Positions 35,738-44,887 of a stretch of DNA of 64,000 nucleotides are shown here, piece after piece. Within the stretch, counting starts at the first letter, position 1; every line of letters begins with the position of its first letter. Position numbers and translations under genes: made by a program. The stretch comes from Luteibacter aegosomaticola (lineage in GTDB: Bacteria; Pseudomonadota; Gammaproteobacteria; Xanthomonadales; Rhodanobacteraceae). The notes beneath the pieces were generated by a model, which saw only the letters and a program-made list of their open reading frames with translations, did not search any database and had not been told where the DNA came from. The DNA is taken from the NCBI RefSeq assembly GCF_023078475.1, contig NZ_CP095741.1, positions 1,860,001 through 1,924,000 of the forward strand, written 5' to 3'.

Positions 35738-36859
35738 ATGGGGAAGGTAACCAGGGAGGGTGCGAAGCGCGCCCGTGCGATGCTTGTGGTGGCCATGGCG
35801 GCATGCCTGCCCAGCAGCTATGTTCTCGCGGCGGACGGCCCGAAGCTGACGCCGGCCATGCGCGCTGCGGTGGTCACGCATTTGGAAGCCGAGCTGAAAT
35901 CTCGGTACGTGTTTCCCGACGTCGCCGGGCACATCGCGACGGATCTTGCCGCGAACCTGAAAGCAGGGCGCTACGACCAGGATGTGACGACGGAGGCGTT
36001 TGCCGACCACCTCTCCCGTGACATCCGTGCCTCGGGCAATGACCGGCACCTGATGGTGCAGTTCGCGCCGAAATTCCGTTCGCCGCCCGCGGGCGATCCG
36101 CCGCCGCCTACCAAGGCTGATCTGGATGAAGAGCAGGCCTGGGTGGACAAGGATGGGGCGGGGATTGCCGCCGTTCGTCGGCTCCCCGGAAACATTGGCT
36201 ATATCGACCTGCGCCAGTTCCCGCCGGCCGACTTTGTCGTCCCGCGTTACAAGGCGGCGATGCAGCTTCTCGCCGGGTCGGAAGGCATCATTATCGACCT
36301 GCGTCAGAACCTGGGCGGTGACCCGCATGCCGTGGCGCTGCTCCTGAGTTACTTCTTCCGCGAGAACGACGGCCGCCACCTCAACGATATGTATTGGCGC
36401 AAGGACGGCAGCACTGACCAGTTCCATACCTTCCCCGTCGACGGCCAGCGCCTGCTGGCACCCGTGTACGTGCTGACGTCGGCGCGCACCTTCTCGGCAG
36501 GCGAAGAGGCGGCCTACGATTTCCAGACCCAGAAGCGCGGCACGCTGATTGGTGCGACCACCGGTGGTGGTGCCAATCCGGGTGGCATGTTCGCGCTAAG
36601 CGATGGCTTTATTGCCTTCATTCCGGCTGGTCGAGCTATCAATCCCGTGACGAAAACCAACTGGGAGCACGTGGGCGTCAAGCCGGATATCGAGATTGCA
36701 CCGGAGAAGGCGTTCAGCACCGCCTATAGCAAGCTCATCGACCTTCAGTTGAAGGCGGCGAAGGACCCGGAAGAGCAGGACGCGCTTCGCAAAGCGCTCG
36801 GTGACGCCGATCACGTCGAGGCGCCCGTGCCTGATTACACACCATTCCATCACGATTGA
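35738..36859 (+). CDS. S41-family serine peptidase (TSP/IRBP-like), exported
   Basis: 373 aa from the ATG at 35738 (MGKVTREGAK), preceded by GGGAG. An N-terminal hydrophobic signal segment (MLVVAMAACLPSSYVLA) is followed by the tail-specific protease core: GNIGYIDLRQFPP, IIIDLRQNLGGDP and the catalytic Ser253 in TSARTFSAGEEAAYDF, then GATTGGGANPGG. No PDZ domain is evident between the N-terminal helical region and the protease core, matching the IRBP-like branch. Predicted periplasmic; substrate unknown. Confidence 0.88.
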   Translation: MGKVTREGAKRARAMLVVAMAACLPSSYVLAADGPKLTPAMRAAVVTHLEAELKSRYVFPDVAGHIATDLAANLKAGRYDQDVTTEAFADHLSRDIRASGNDRHLMVQFAPKFRSPPAGDPPPPTKADLDEEQAWVDKDGAGIAAVRRLPGNIGYIDLRQFPPADFVVPRYKAAMQLLAGSEGIIIDLRQNLGGDPHAVALLLSYFFRENDGRHLNDMYWRKDGSTDQFHTFPVDGQRLLAPVYVLTSARTFSAGEEAAYDFQTQKRGTLIGATTGGGANPGGMFALSDGFIAFIPAGRAINPVTKTNWEHVGVKPDIEIAPEKAFSTAYSKLIDLQLKAAKDPEEQDALRKALGDADHVEAPVPDYTPFHHD

Positions 36860-36864
36860 CAGGT

Positions 36865-37491
36865 TCAGAGCTTCTCGACAGCGAGCCTGAGCCCCAATCC
36901 GATAAACAACGTACCAAGGCCACGCTGCAACCAGCGCGTAGCGGCGGGCCGATGCAGGAGCGCACGCGTCAGTCGCTCCGCGGCACCAACATACGCAAGG
37001 CTCATCGCCAGCCCGATGGCGCTGGCGATGAGGCCGAGCAAGAGTAGGTGACGTACCGAGTGGGGATCCCCAGGGTTGATGAATTGCGGTAACAGCGCGA
37101 TGTAGAACAGCGCGACCTTGGGATTTAGCACGTCGTTGAGGAAACCCTGCCACACGTGTTGCATCGTGCGGGCAGCGGGTCGGCCGGCCTGGGTGGTGGC
37201 GAAGCCGGACCTGGTACGCAGGGCTTGCCACCCCAGGAACAGCAGGTAGGCGGCACCGATGTACTTCACGATGGAGAACGCCGTCGTCGAGGTGAGCACC
37301 AAGGCCGATAACCCCGTCACGGCCGCGCACAAATGGAAGTACGACCCAAGGTTGATCCCGAGCGCGGCCCAAACCCCCGCTCGCCTCCCATAGGCCATGG
37401 TCCGGCCAAAAAGGAACAGCATGTCGGGCCCCGGAACGAGGAAGAGCGCGACACTCGCACCGGCGAAGAGGAGGCAGGTGTGCAGGTCCAT
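36865..37491 (-). CDS. LysE/RhtB-family amino-acid exporter
   Basis: 208 aa, about six TM segments. The family start is clear: FAGASVALFLVPGPDMLFLFGRTMAYGRRAG (read in parts) with the conserved PGPD, then KYIGAAYLLFLGWQALR, NPKVALFYIALLPQF and a C-terminal LGTLFIGLGLRLAVEKL. It exports amino acids or derivatives across the inner membrane. A LysR regulator ends 14 nt upstream on the same strand, so both are likely in one transcript, unlike the usual divergent arrangement. Confidence 0.92.
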   Translation of the reverse strand: MDLHTCLLFAGASVALFLVPGPDMLFLFGRTMAYGRRAGVWAALGINLGSYFHLCAAVTGLSALVLTSTTAFSIVKYIGAAYLLFLGWQALRTRSGFATTQAGRPAARTMQHVWQGFLNDVLNPKVALFYIALLPQFINPGDPHSVRHLLLLGLIASAIGLAMSLAYVGAAERLTRALLHRPAATRWLQRGLGTLFIGLGLRLAVEKL

Positions 37492-37505
37492 GCGGGCAGG
37501 TAGAC

Positions 37506-38363
37506 CTAAAGCGAGGGAAGGACGGTACGAACGTGGGCTTCGAACAGCTGCAGTAGACGCGACGGGTGCTTGCGAGCCGTCTGCACGGTAATGCCCACGG
37601 AAGGCAGCATCGGCAATCCGCTGGCAGGCGCAAGCACCTGCAGATCGGGAGGCACGCCAGTGAGCGTCATCACGGTAATGGCCTGGCCCGAACGCACGAC
37701 CGCGGTGAGTCCGGCAACACTGCCACTGGCATAGGCGATGCGATAACGGCGGCCAGCCTTCTCCAGGCTCGTCGTGGCCGCAAGGTGATCGAGTGCATCC
37801 GGGTCGGATAGGGCGAGTTGCAGTGGGTCGCGTCTGTGCGCGTCGCCTCCCTTGGCGGCCACCCAGACGAAGGGTTCGCAGCGCAGGAACTGTTCGCGAT
37901 GCGGGCTATCCGGCAACGACACCACGGCTATATCCAGCGACTGCTCTTTGAGCTGTTCGACAAGCCGCGGCGTAGAGGCGCACACCACCTCAATAAACAC
38001 CTGCGGATGCTGTCGCGCAAAAGTCTCAAGCAATTCCGGCAGAAAAATGCGCGCGTAATCGTCAGGGCAGCCGAACCGGATGCGACCCGAGAGTGCCGTG
38101 CCGGTGAGTTCCGCGACTGCTTCGTCATGGGCGCGGAGGATTTTATGCGCGTGCGCAAGCAGGCGTTCGCCGTGGGCGGTCAAGGCAATGCCACGCCCTG
38201 TCCGATTCATTAGCGGCTGGCCCATGGCATCTTCCAGCTTCTTGATCTGCTGGCTGAGTGCGGCCTGCGTTCGCCCGACATGATCCGCCGCGCGGCTCAT
38301 TGCGGCCGCGTCGGCAATCGCGACAAAGTTGCGGAGCAGGGCGATATCGAGCCTGAGCGTCAT
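37506..38363 (-). CDS. LysR-family transcriptional regulator
   Basis: 285 aa. The N-terminal winged HTH reads LRNFVAIADAAAMSRAADHVGRTQAALSQQIKKLEDAMG (in parts), with the LysR helix. An effector-binding domain follows (GRIRFGCPDDYARIFLPELL). It lies immediately upstream of the LysE exporter gene on the same strand, and about 140 nt from the divergent S15 peptidase gene. Either could be its target; amino-acid export control is the commoner pairing. Confidence 0.92.
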   Translation of the reverse strand: MTLRLDIALLRNFVAIADAAAMSRAADHVGRTQAALSQQIKKLEDAMGQPLMNRTGRGIALTAHGERLLAHAHKILRAHDEAVAELTGTALSGRIRFGCPDDYARIFLPELLETFARQHPQVFIEVVCASTPRLVEQLKEQSLDIAVVSLPDSPHREQFLRCEPFVWVAAKGGDAHRRDPLQLALSDPDALDHLAATTSLEKAGRRYRIAYASGSVAGLTAVVRSGQAITVMTLTGVPPDLQVLAPASGLPMLPSVGITVQTARKHPSRLLQLFEAHVRTVLPSL

Positions 38364-38505
38364 GGCCTCATGCTAAGGCAAAAGCGACACGCTGCAAGGT
38401 TCTGGCGTAAGGTACAAGCCACGCTTATGGCCCGCATTAGAACTTCTTGCTGCCCGTGGCGAATGGGCTGTGATTAAGATCGGGCCACTCAAGGGGACAC
38501 CATCG

Positions 38506-40479
38506 ATGGAAGGGCGAACGATGCACGCAATCGTGAAGCAGGGTTGTCTGGCAGTTTTTATTGGTGCGGCACTGGCGGGCTCTGCCTCCATGGTGCGTGC
38601 CCAGGATGCGTCGCTGGTCGCCAAGGATGATATTCCCCAGAAGTTTGAGGATGTCATTCCCGGCGGTAGGGACTATGTCCGGCGCGAGGTCATGGTGCCC
38701 ATGCGCGATGGCACAAAGCTCTTCACCGTGATCGTGATTCCCAAGGGTGCGAAGAACGCCCCCATCATCCTTACGCGCACGCCTTACAACGCGGCTGAGC
38801 GTGCAGGTAATCCGAAGGCTACCTCCATGGCCACGGCGTTGCCGCCGCCGGATGCCATGTTCGTCGAGGCGAAATACATCCGCGTTTACCAGGATGTTCG
38901 CGGCAAGTATGGCTCCGAAGGCAAGTACGTGATGATGTACCCGCCGCGGGGCCCCTTGAATCCCACCAAGACCGATGAAACCACCGATGGCTGGGACACG
39001 ATCGATTGGCTCGTAAAGCACGTGCCGGAATCGAATGGGCGCGTCGGCATGATTGGCTCCTCGTACGAAGGCGAGACCATCGTCATGGCCCTGCTCGATC
39101 CGCACCCGGCGCTCAAGGCCGCCGTGCCGGAGAGCCCGATGGTCGATACCTACATGGGCGACGACTGGTTCCATTACGGCGCGTTCCGCCAGATGATGCT
39201 CGGCTACGTCCACATGCAGACCGTGCAGAAGGGCGAGGGCGCCGTCACGCCCACCGACACCTATGACAAATACGAGGAATACCTGCGCGCCGGATCGGTC
39301 GGGGATTACATCCGCAGCCGCGGCCTCGAAAAGCTGCCGTTCGTGGCGCGCATGATGGAACACCCCGCGTACGACGACTTCTGGCAAGGCCAGGATCTGG
39401 CCCGTCGCCTCGCTGCCAAGCCGTCCAGCGTACCAACCATCTGGGAGCAGGGCCTGTTCGACCAGGAGGATATGTGGGGCGCCAACCATGCGTGGCTCGC
39501 CCTCAAGGCAGCGGGGCGCAGTGCGAATAACTGGCTGGTCATGGGCCCGTGGTCGCACAGCCAGGTCAACGGGAAGGGCTACGCCGTTGGCGCGTTCAAG
39601 TGGGAGGGCGATACCTCGCGCCAGTACAACCGGCAGATGGTGATGCCGTTCTTCGAGCAGTACCTGCAGGACGGGCAGCCGGCGAAGCTCGCCAGGGTGA
39701 ATATCTACAACACTGGCGCCGATCGCTGGGAAACCTTTGAGGATTGGCCGACTGCTTGCGCGAGTGGCTGCGGCACAGGTCTGAAGCCGCTTTACCTGGC
39801 GAAGGACGCAAGCCTGTCGTTCGATAAGCCTACCGACGGCCAGGCCGCCGATACCTACGTGAGCGATCCCGCCAAGCCGGTGCCGTTCTTGCCGCGCCCG
39901 GTGCTCGATCCTTTCTACGGTTACGGTTCCACCTATGCAGGGTATCTCCCCTGGAGTTCTTGGCTGGTGCACGACCAGCGCTTCGTCGACGGGCGCAGTG
40001 ATGTGCTCAGCTACGAGACGCCTGTACTCACCTCCGCAGTACATGTGCAGGGCATCCCAGTGGCCGACCTCAAGGCGATGACCACCGGTACGGATGGCGA
40101 TTTCGTGGTGAAGCTCATCGACGTCTTCCCCTCATCGGTCCCGAGCGATGCCAGCATGGGCGGCTACCAGATGGCGATCGCCATGGACATTCTCCGTGGC
40201 CGTTACCGCGAGAGCTTCGAGCACCCGAGCGCCATTCCGGCCAATACCCCGCAGACCTACAAATTCGACCTGCCTAACGTAAATCACGTATTCCAGCCCG
40301 GACACCGGATCATGGTGCAGGTGCAGTCCACGCTGTTCCCGCTATATGACCGTAACCCGCAGACCTACGTGCCGAATATCTTCAATGCGAAGCCGGGCGA
40401 CTACCGGGCGGCGACGATTTCGGTGCTGAGGTCGGATAGCCAGCCGAGTGCCGTGTGGTTGCCGGTGGTGGGGCACTGA
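38506..40479 (+). CDS. S15/CocE-NonD family alpha-beta hydrolase (X-Pro dipeptidyl-peptidase type), exported
   Basis: 657 aa from the ATG at 38506, with AGGGG 9 nt upstream. A signal peptide (CLAVFIGAALAGSASMVRA) is followed by the S15 start: YVRREVMVPMRDGTKLFTVI, then TRTPYNA. The nucleophile is the Ser in GMIGSSYEGETIVMAL. The C-terminal jelly-roll (X-Pro DPP C domain) includes HVQGIPVADLKAMT and HRIMVQVQSTLFPLYDRNPQ. Such secreted enzymes act as glutaryl-7-ACA acylases, cocaine-esterase-like hydrolases or X-Pro peptidases. The exact substrate is not predictable. Confidence 0.9.
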   Translation: MEGRTMHAIVKQGCLAVFIGAALAGSASMVRAQDASLVAKDDIPQKFEDVIPGGRDYVRREVMVPMRDGTKLFTVIVIPKGAKNAPIILTRTPYNAAERAGNPKATSMATALPPPDAMFVEAKYIRVYQDVRGKYGSEGKYVMMYPPRGPLNPTKTDETTDGWDTIDWLVKHVPESNGRVGMIGSSYEGETIVMALLDPHPALKAAVPESPMVDTYMGDDWFHYGAFRQMMLGYVHMQTVQKGEGAVTPTDTYDKYEEYLRAGSVGDYIRSRGLEKLPFVARMMEHPAYDDFWQGQDLARRLAAKPSSVPTIWEQGLFDQEDMWGANHAWLALKAAGRSANNWLVMGPWSHSQVNGKGYAVGAFKWEGDTSRQYNRQMVMPFFEQYLQDGQPAKLARVNIYNTGADRWETFEDWPTACASGCGTGLKPLYLAKDASLSFDKPTDGQAADTYVSDPAKPVPFLPRPVLDPFYGYGSTYAGYLPWSSWLVHDQRFVDGRSDVLSYETPVLTSAVHVQGIPVADLKAMTTGTDGDFVVKLIDVFPSSVPSDASMGGYQMAIAMDILRGRYRESFEHPSAIPANTPQTYKFDLPNVNHVFQPGHRIMVQVQSTLFPLYDRNPQTYVPNIFNAKPGDYRAATISVLRSDSQPSAVWLPVVGH

Positions 40480-40542
40480 GAGGGGCTGCACCGGGAGCTG
40501 GCTCACGCTATCTTTCCCTAATCGCGGGAGGGCTTAGTGGGT

Positions 40543-41217
40543 ATGGCTTATCGAATCCTGATCATTGGCGGCACGGGGCAGGTCGGCGCGGCGGTTATTC
40601 GCGCGCTGCTTGCGACGCCGTCGTGTGTCGAAATCGTCATGGTGAATCGTAGGGAAGTCGGGATTGCGGCCGATCCCCGGCTGAGCCAGGTGGTGCTGGA
40701 CACGAGTGCTGCTGAATTCGCTGACGAGGTGGCGCGGCGTGCGCGCGACCTGCTCGCGCTGGGCGAGCCCGTTTACGCGGTCTCTTGCGTCGGTGTCGGA
40801 AGCGGTAGCGCGAAATGGTCCGAGGACCAGTTGAAGGCGCTGGAGATCGGTGTCGTAGGTAGTTTCGCCCGGGGGTGCCATGTCGCTGGTATTACCCACT
40901 TCGCATTGCTGTCGGCGGTAGGCAGCAATCCAAAGAGCCGCTTCCGTTACGTGCGCGTGATGGGCATGAAGGAAGCTGCGATCGAAACTATCGGATTCAA
41001 GCGTCTCGCGATTTTCAGGCCCGGGATCATTGCTGGAAACGCGCACACGCCCGGTTACGTGGCGTGGCTTGGCCGGCTCGTGCCGGGGCGGTTCGGAGTG
41101 GTTGAGCAGGACGATATCGGCCGAGCGTTCGTCGCTGAGTTCAATGCGGCTGATGGGGGAAGTGGGGTAACGTATCTTGAGAACGGCGAGATGCGACGGA
41201 TGTCTCGATCGGCCTGA
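40543..41217 (+). CDS. NAD(P)-binding atypical SDR (NmrA/HTATIP2-like)
   Basis: 224 aa from the ATG at 40543 (MAYRILIIGGTGQVGAAV); a GTG at 40537 is an alternative, as both lie behind GGGAGGG. The Rossmann motif GGTGQVG is at the N-terminus. ITHFALLSAVGSNPKSRFRYVRVMGMKEAAIE (read in parts) has the Ser and the YxxxK-like spacing of HTATIP2/NmrA-type atypical SDRs, followed by IFRPGIIAG. Possibly an NADPH-sensing or reductase protein. No functional partner nearby. Confidence 0.8.
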   Translation: MAYRILIIGGTGQVGAAVIRALLATPSCVEIVMVNRREVGIAADPRLSQVVLDTSAAEFADEVARRARDLLALGEPVYAVSCVGVGSGSAKWSEDQLKALEIGVVGSFARGCHVAGITHFALLSAVGSNPKSRFRYVRVMGMKEAAIETIGFKRLAIFRPGIIAGNAHTPGYVAWLGRLVPGRFGVVEQDDIGRAFVAEFNAADGGSGVTYLENGEMRRMSRSA

Positions 41218-41239
41218 TCGAGCAGTTAATGGAGGTGGC

Positions 41240-42592
41240 ATGCGACACGGATATCTTGGTTACCTGGGTTTCGCGCTGGCAATGGCTTGCCCGTCGTGTG
41301 GAATCGCTGCTGAGGCAAAGGCGCCTGCTCACCCTGCGGCTGCAACCACGATCACGCTTGAGCGCAGCATGTGCTACGGGGCGTGCCCGGCTTATAAAGT
41401 GACGATTCACGGCGATGGCCGCGTGCACTATGAAGGTGAGCCCGGTGGGCCTCCGCGTGCGGCTCAGCAGCCCGGCGATTTCGGCCCGGGTTATACGGTA
41501 GTCGTGGGTGGAAGCCATGATGACCGCATCCCCTCTACTGAGATTTCCGTCTTGCTTGCGCGGTTTCGCGACGCGGGATTCTGGGATCTCAACGATGAGT
41601 ACAAGGCTGCCGTCACCGACGTGCCGACCTACACCGTCACGCTTTCGAATGGCTCGCGTACCAAGTCCGTCGTCGATTTCATGGGCTCGGAGGTGGGCAT
41701 GCCTGCTTCGGTGACGGCCTTGCAGGATGCTATCGACAAGGCGGCCCATACGGATCGATGGACGAAAGGTACCGCCGAGCTCATTCCGTGGCTGGAGAGG
41801 AATGGATTCGACTTCCATTCCGATACGGCGGCACAAATGGCGGTGGCTGCTGAGAAGCGCTTTGCCGACGAAGGCCTGGTTACCGCCTTGATCGACCGCG
41901 GCGCGCCACTCGAAACACCGGTGTCGGACGACTCGGCATTCCAGGAGACTTCGCCCGAAGGTGAGCTGGCGGGTTTGACCTTGTTAAAAGTATCGCTGAG
42001 GCGCGGGCATGCGCAGGTTTTCAATCGCCTGGTCGATCGCGACTGGCTTGGTCGCTGGGACAGGGTTGAGGCAGGGCGGGAATTTGCTCGTAGATCGGCC
42101 GGTTGCTCACCGGCGATGGTAGATGCGGCAGTCGCTGCGGGTATCCCGGTCGACGCCGTGACGATTGCATTGCCAGCGTACAGTTCTACGGATGTTGGTG
42201 GCGCGACGGCGCTTGCGAGCTTGCGGAGTGACTACGCGTGCTATCGGGAGGATGGGGCGCGAATTCCGACGGTCAGGGCGCTACTTGAGCGGGGCGCCGA
42301 TCCGAATCATCGCGACGATGAAGGGCGGCCGCCGTTGTGGGGTGTGGAAAGCATGGAGTTCGTCGACCTGCTCCTTGCCCACGGCGCGGATGCGACGATC
42401 ACGGATAATCGGGGCAACAGCCTGATCTTCGGTGCCAGCAATGAGGAGGTCGTGCTCCGGCTTCTCGAGGCTGGCGCGAGCGTTCAGGGGAGGGATTCGC
42501 AGGGAAGATCCCTGGCTGCGCGCATGGCGGAGTCGCCCATGCCTCAGGTAGCTGCGTGGCTCAGTGCCCACCCCGAGGCGTCGCAGAAGTAA
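41240..42592 (+). CDS. DUF6438-ankyrin repeat exported protein
   Basis: 450 aa from the ATG at 41240 (MRHGYLGYLGFALAMACPS), giving a signal peptide cut near GIAAEA. Residues about 35-170 match the DUF6438 pattern: TITLERSMCYGACPAYKVTIHGDGRVHYEG (read in parts) with the Cys-x3-Cys-Pro, and LARFRDAGFWDLNDEYKA. The C-terminal half holds ankyrin repeats, clearest in VRALLERGADPNHRDDEGRPPLWG and FVDLLLAHGADATITDNRGN. DUF6438 has no established function; ankyrin units suggest protein binding, probably in the periplasm. The upstream SDR stop is 20 nt before the start, so co-transcription is possible. Confidence 0.8.
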   Translation: MRHGYLGYLGFALAMACPSCGIAAEAKAPAHPAAATTITLERSMCYGACPAYKVTIHGDGRVHYEGEPGGPPRAAQQPGDFGPGYTVVVGGSHDDRIPSTEISVLLARFRDAGFWDLNDEYKAAVTDVPTYTVTLSNGSRTKSVVDFMGSEVGMPASVTALQDAIDKAAHTDRWTKGTAELIPWLERNGFDFHSDTAAQMAVAAEKRFADEGLVTALIDRGAPLETPVSDDSAFQETSPEGELAGLTLLKVSLRRGHAQVFNRLVDRDWLGRWDRVEAGREFARRSAGCSPAMVDAAVAAGIPVDAVTIALPAYSSTDVGGATALASLRSDYACYREDGARIPTVRALLERGADPNHRDDEGRPPLWGVESMEFVDLLLAHGADATITDNRGNSLIFGASNEEVVLRLLEAGASVQGRDSQGRSLAARMAESPMPQVAAWLSAHPEASQK

Positions 42593-42651
42593 GCCGCAAT
42601 GGTCAGTCCTGCTTCATGGCTGGGCAACTTGCGCCGCCCTGCGTGAATGAG

Positions 42652-42987
42652 TCAGGGGTGACTGGACTTACCGCCTGGAAGGACACTCATGCACCGTTCC
42701 TTGTACCAATCGCGGTATAGGGCCGGGTCGCCGCCGGACGCCGAGGCGTACGTGTAGTCCGCGATTTTCTTCAGGTTCGCAATGTTTTTCGCGTCCTGTC
42801 CATTCGACATGTCGCTCAAGAAGTCATCCTCGGAAACCCCCTGGTCCTGGGCGCTTCGGGCCTTTCCTGCGATATCCGCGCCGATCGCACACTGCTCTTC
42901 GGGCGTCAGTGGGTGCGAGCCGGCCTGCTGTGCATGGGCTGCCTGGGTGGCTACCAGGAAGACCATGGCGGTGACGAACTTGTTCAT
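42652..42987 (-). CDS. Small exported hypothetical protein
   Basis: 111 aa with a clean signal peptide (MNKFVTAMVFLVATQAAHA, cleaved near 19). The mature part is helical, with a conserved-looking Cys in EEQCAIGADIAGKARSAQ and a second in YKERCMSVLPGG, which may form a disulfide. I recognise no family. It lies in a run of small minus-strand genes. Confidence 0.7.
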   Translation of the reverse strand: MNKFVTAMVFLVATQAAHAQQAGSHPLTPEEQCAIGADIAGKARSAQDQGVSEDDFLSDMSNGQDAKNIANLKKIADYTYASASGGDPALYRDWYKERCMSVLPGGKSSHP

Positions 42988-42996
42988 CGTAACGAT

Positions 42997-43509
42997 TTAC
43001 CAGTTTGACCCGGCCGCAGGTACGTTCGGCCGGTGAAACAAGAAGTAGGCGGCTGGTATGAAGTAGAAAACCATCCAGTGCCCCGAAAAGAGTCGGACTT
43101 CAGTCGCCTTTAGCGCGGAGTATTCAGCGAGCGTGAGTGTGCGAACCACCGCACCATGAACCTTGAGGACGTACTGAGCGCCCTGCTGGACGGCATTGCC
43201 GCCTCCTGTCTGAATGATCGAGATACCGAAGTTGACAACAGCGTACGCAAAAAGTGCGGCGCCGAAAGCGACGACCCACGGGGGAAGATCCTTCGAAGCG
43301 TTGGTGAGCGTGACGCGGCCGCCGTACTCCTTTCGCACGGCAAGGATGAACGGCACGAACACTGCAAAGATGCCGGCGTGAAGCGCCCAGGTGGCAGGGA
43401 AGGTCGTGGCCACATCGATGCCTGCAAGAGCCGAGATGTGAACGGCGACGGATGCCAGAAATCCCACGGCGGCCAGCGTGCCGATCAGCCTTTGTAGCGT
43501 TGCGTTCAT
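42997..43509 (-). CDS. Four-TM hypothetical membrane protein
   Basis: About 170 aa from the ATG at 43509 (MNATLQRLIGTLAAVG); starts at 43533 or 43578 are open too and none has a good ribosome binding site. Four hydrophobic segments are visible: LIGTLAAVGFLASVAVHISAL, ALHAGIFAVFVPFILAV, VVAFGAALFAYAVVNFGISII and WMVFYFIPAAYFLF. No family recognised. Ends 9 nt before the neighbouring exported protein gene, so probably co-transcribed with it. Confidence 0.65.
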   Translation of the reverse strand: MNATLQRLIGTLAAVGFLASVAVHISALAGIDVATTFPATWALHAGIFAVFVPFILAVRKEYGGRVTLTNASKDLPPWVVAFGAALFAYAVVNFGISIIQTGGGNAVQQGAQYVLKVHGAVVRTLTLAEYSALKATEVRLFSGHWMVFYFIPAAYFLFHRPNVPAAGSNW

Positions 43510-43614
43510 TCCGGCATGGTCTTTGAGCCACATTGTGGTGCGGATCATACGCCTGGCATGGGGCGGCGCAAGGAGCATCGCTCGCGCCTATCTGGGATGG
43601 CTAGCCAAGGCGGC

Positions 43615-44139
43615 TCACTTGTCGCTCGTGCGTGTACTTGCGGGCTTCGGGCTAAATGTGACGTGGATCAGCGCCGATCCATTGCTTGCGGCTTCGAATG
43701 TCCCGGTGTGAGCGTTGTAGTGGAGGACGTCGCCTGAGACCGCGCCACCCGTTTGCTTTTCGGCATGGGCTGAGCCGGTGAGGACTGCCAACCCCGTTTC
43801 GACGTTGTAGTCGATTTTCTGAGCATCGGCGGTCATTCTGAGGTTTGCGTCGTCGAGTTGCTCTACGTGGGCATTTTCTCCCGTGACGACCACGCGAGAG
43901 AGTGCGCTATCTTGGTTCGTATACATGTCTGCGTGTGTTCCGGTGACCTTGAGGGTCCCTTGGGTAATTACCACGGAGCCATCGAGCTGGGATTTGCTAT
44001 CCGGGCCGATGTCACCGGAAAACTTATTGCCGTCCGCCTTGGCAGGAACGGTTCGGTCGGAGGACTTCGCAGTAGCCAGGGGCGATACGCAGATACATCC
44101 GACAGCCATGAGTATGCCAAGGCAGGAAAGCGTCGTTCG
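43615..44139 (-). CDS. LptA/OstA-like periplasmic protein (orphan)
   Basis: 174 aa from the ATG at 44139 (MRTTLSCLGILMAVG), with AGGA 8 nt upstream. A signal peptide is followed by the OstA pattern of repeating short strands: LDGSVVITQGTLKVTGTHADMYTNQD (in parts), VVVTGENAHVEQLDD, MTADAQKIDYNVETGLAVLTGSAHAE (in parts) and VSGDVLHYNAHTGTFEA. LptA bridges LPS transport between membranes, but the authentic gene is normally next to lptC, lptB and rpoN, none of which is here. This copy is therefore probably a paralogue of unknown role. Confidence 0.82.
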   Translation of the reverse strand, partial: RTTLSCLGILMAVGCICVSPLATAKSSDRTVPAKADGNKFSGDIGPDSKSQLDGSVVITQGTLKVTGTHADMYTNQDSALSRVVVTGENAHVEQLDDANLRMTADAQKIDYNVETGLAVLTGSAHAEKQTGGAVSGDVLHYNAHTGTFEAASNGSALIHVTFSPKPASTRTSDK

Positions 44140-44184
44140 CATGGTCATCATCCTTGTGTCTGTTCGGTCGCTAACTGTCATCTC

Positions 44185-44427
44185 CTACCGCTCCGGCCGA
44201 CGGTCGTTACGCCTTGGCGCCGCGGCGAGGATTCCCTCTGGAATCGCACCGGCAAGACAGAGCGGAGCGGCGAGTTCGCCGAGACCCCAGGCCTTCGCCA
44301 GATGCATGCCGAATACGTTATCGAGGCCTATTGGCAGTAGAACGATCAGGCCGAAGGCGGCGAGGATGCCGACGAAGGCGCCGCCTCGCAGTGCGGCCAG
44401 GCGATAGGAGTAGAAGCGAGCGGTCAT
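44185..44427 (-). CDS. Small two-TM hypothetical membrane protein
   Basis: 80 aa from the ATG at 44427 (MTARFYSYRLAALRGG), with GAGGT 9 nt upstream. Two hydrophobic segments (GAFVGILAAFGLIVLLPIGL and LGELAAPLCLAGAIPEGIL) and a basic tail. No family recognised. It lies 45 nt upstream of the LptA-like gene on the same strand. Confidence 0.5.
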   Translation of the reverse strand: MTARFYSYRLAALRGGAFVGILAAFGLIVLLPIGLDNVFGMHLAKAWGLGELAAPLCLAGAIPEGILAAAPRRNDRRPER

Positions 44428-44525
44428 CCGTAAGTACCTCGCGCTGGTTTTCGCGGATGGTACGCCTGGGTGGGGGTGGTGCAAAGGGCATTGCGCGCAA
44501 GCGCGCTCATACAGGGGGCGTGGAG

Positions 44526-44870
44526 TTAGGTGGGCTTGGGGAGCCAGGATTGCATGAAGGCTTCGAGCGTTACGCGGGGCGGTACCGTCAGGCCGGCTGC
44601 ATGCACGAATGCTTGTGAGGCTTTGAGGAAGGCTTGCTTTGCACGTGCGCTGTCCATGCGGGCGGTGGCTTGTTTCTGCCGGAGCTGCACGATGTGCGCG
44701 GAAGGCTGGCCGGGTTTGGAGAACTTCGCGTAGCGGCGGAGTTCATCCGCAGCGGTGGTCGTGTCACGCGCGGCGCGTTCCATGGCCGCGCGGGCTTCTG
44801 ACGCCTGGGCGAGCAGGGCGGTGGCCTCGGGCGAAAGATCGGCCGGGGTGGGGCTCTTGTGATCGACCAT
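44526..44870 (-). CDS. Hypothetical helical protein
   Basis: 114 aa without a signal peptide. Nearly all helical, rich in Ala, Arg and Lys (LLAQASEARAAMERAARDTT, then LRQKQATARMDSARAKQAFL), suggesting a small coiled coil. It ends VTLEAFMQSWLPKPT. No family recognised. The ORF is clean and starts 18 nt from the tRNA-Leu terminator. Confidence 0.55.
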   Translation of the reverse strand: MVDHKSPTPADLSPEATALLAQASEARAAMERAARDTTTAADELRRYAKFSKPGQPSAHIVQLRQKQATARMDSARAKQAFLKASQAFVHAAGLTVPPRVTLEAFMQSWLPKPT

Positions 44871-44887
44871 GCGTTTCTAAACCCCGG

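Noticed and set aside
36596..37633. 345-aa open frame on the minus strand
   Set aside because: Overlaps LysE in another frame and the S41 peptidase end; Arg/Cys/His-rich without domain features.
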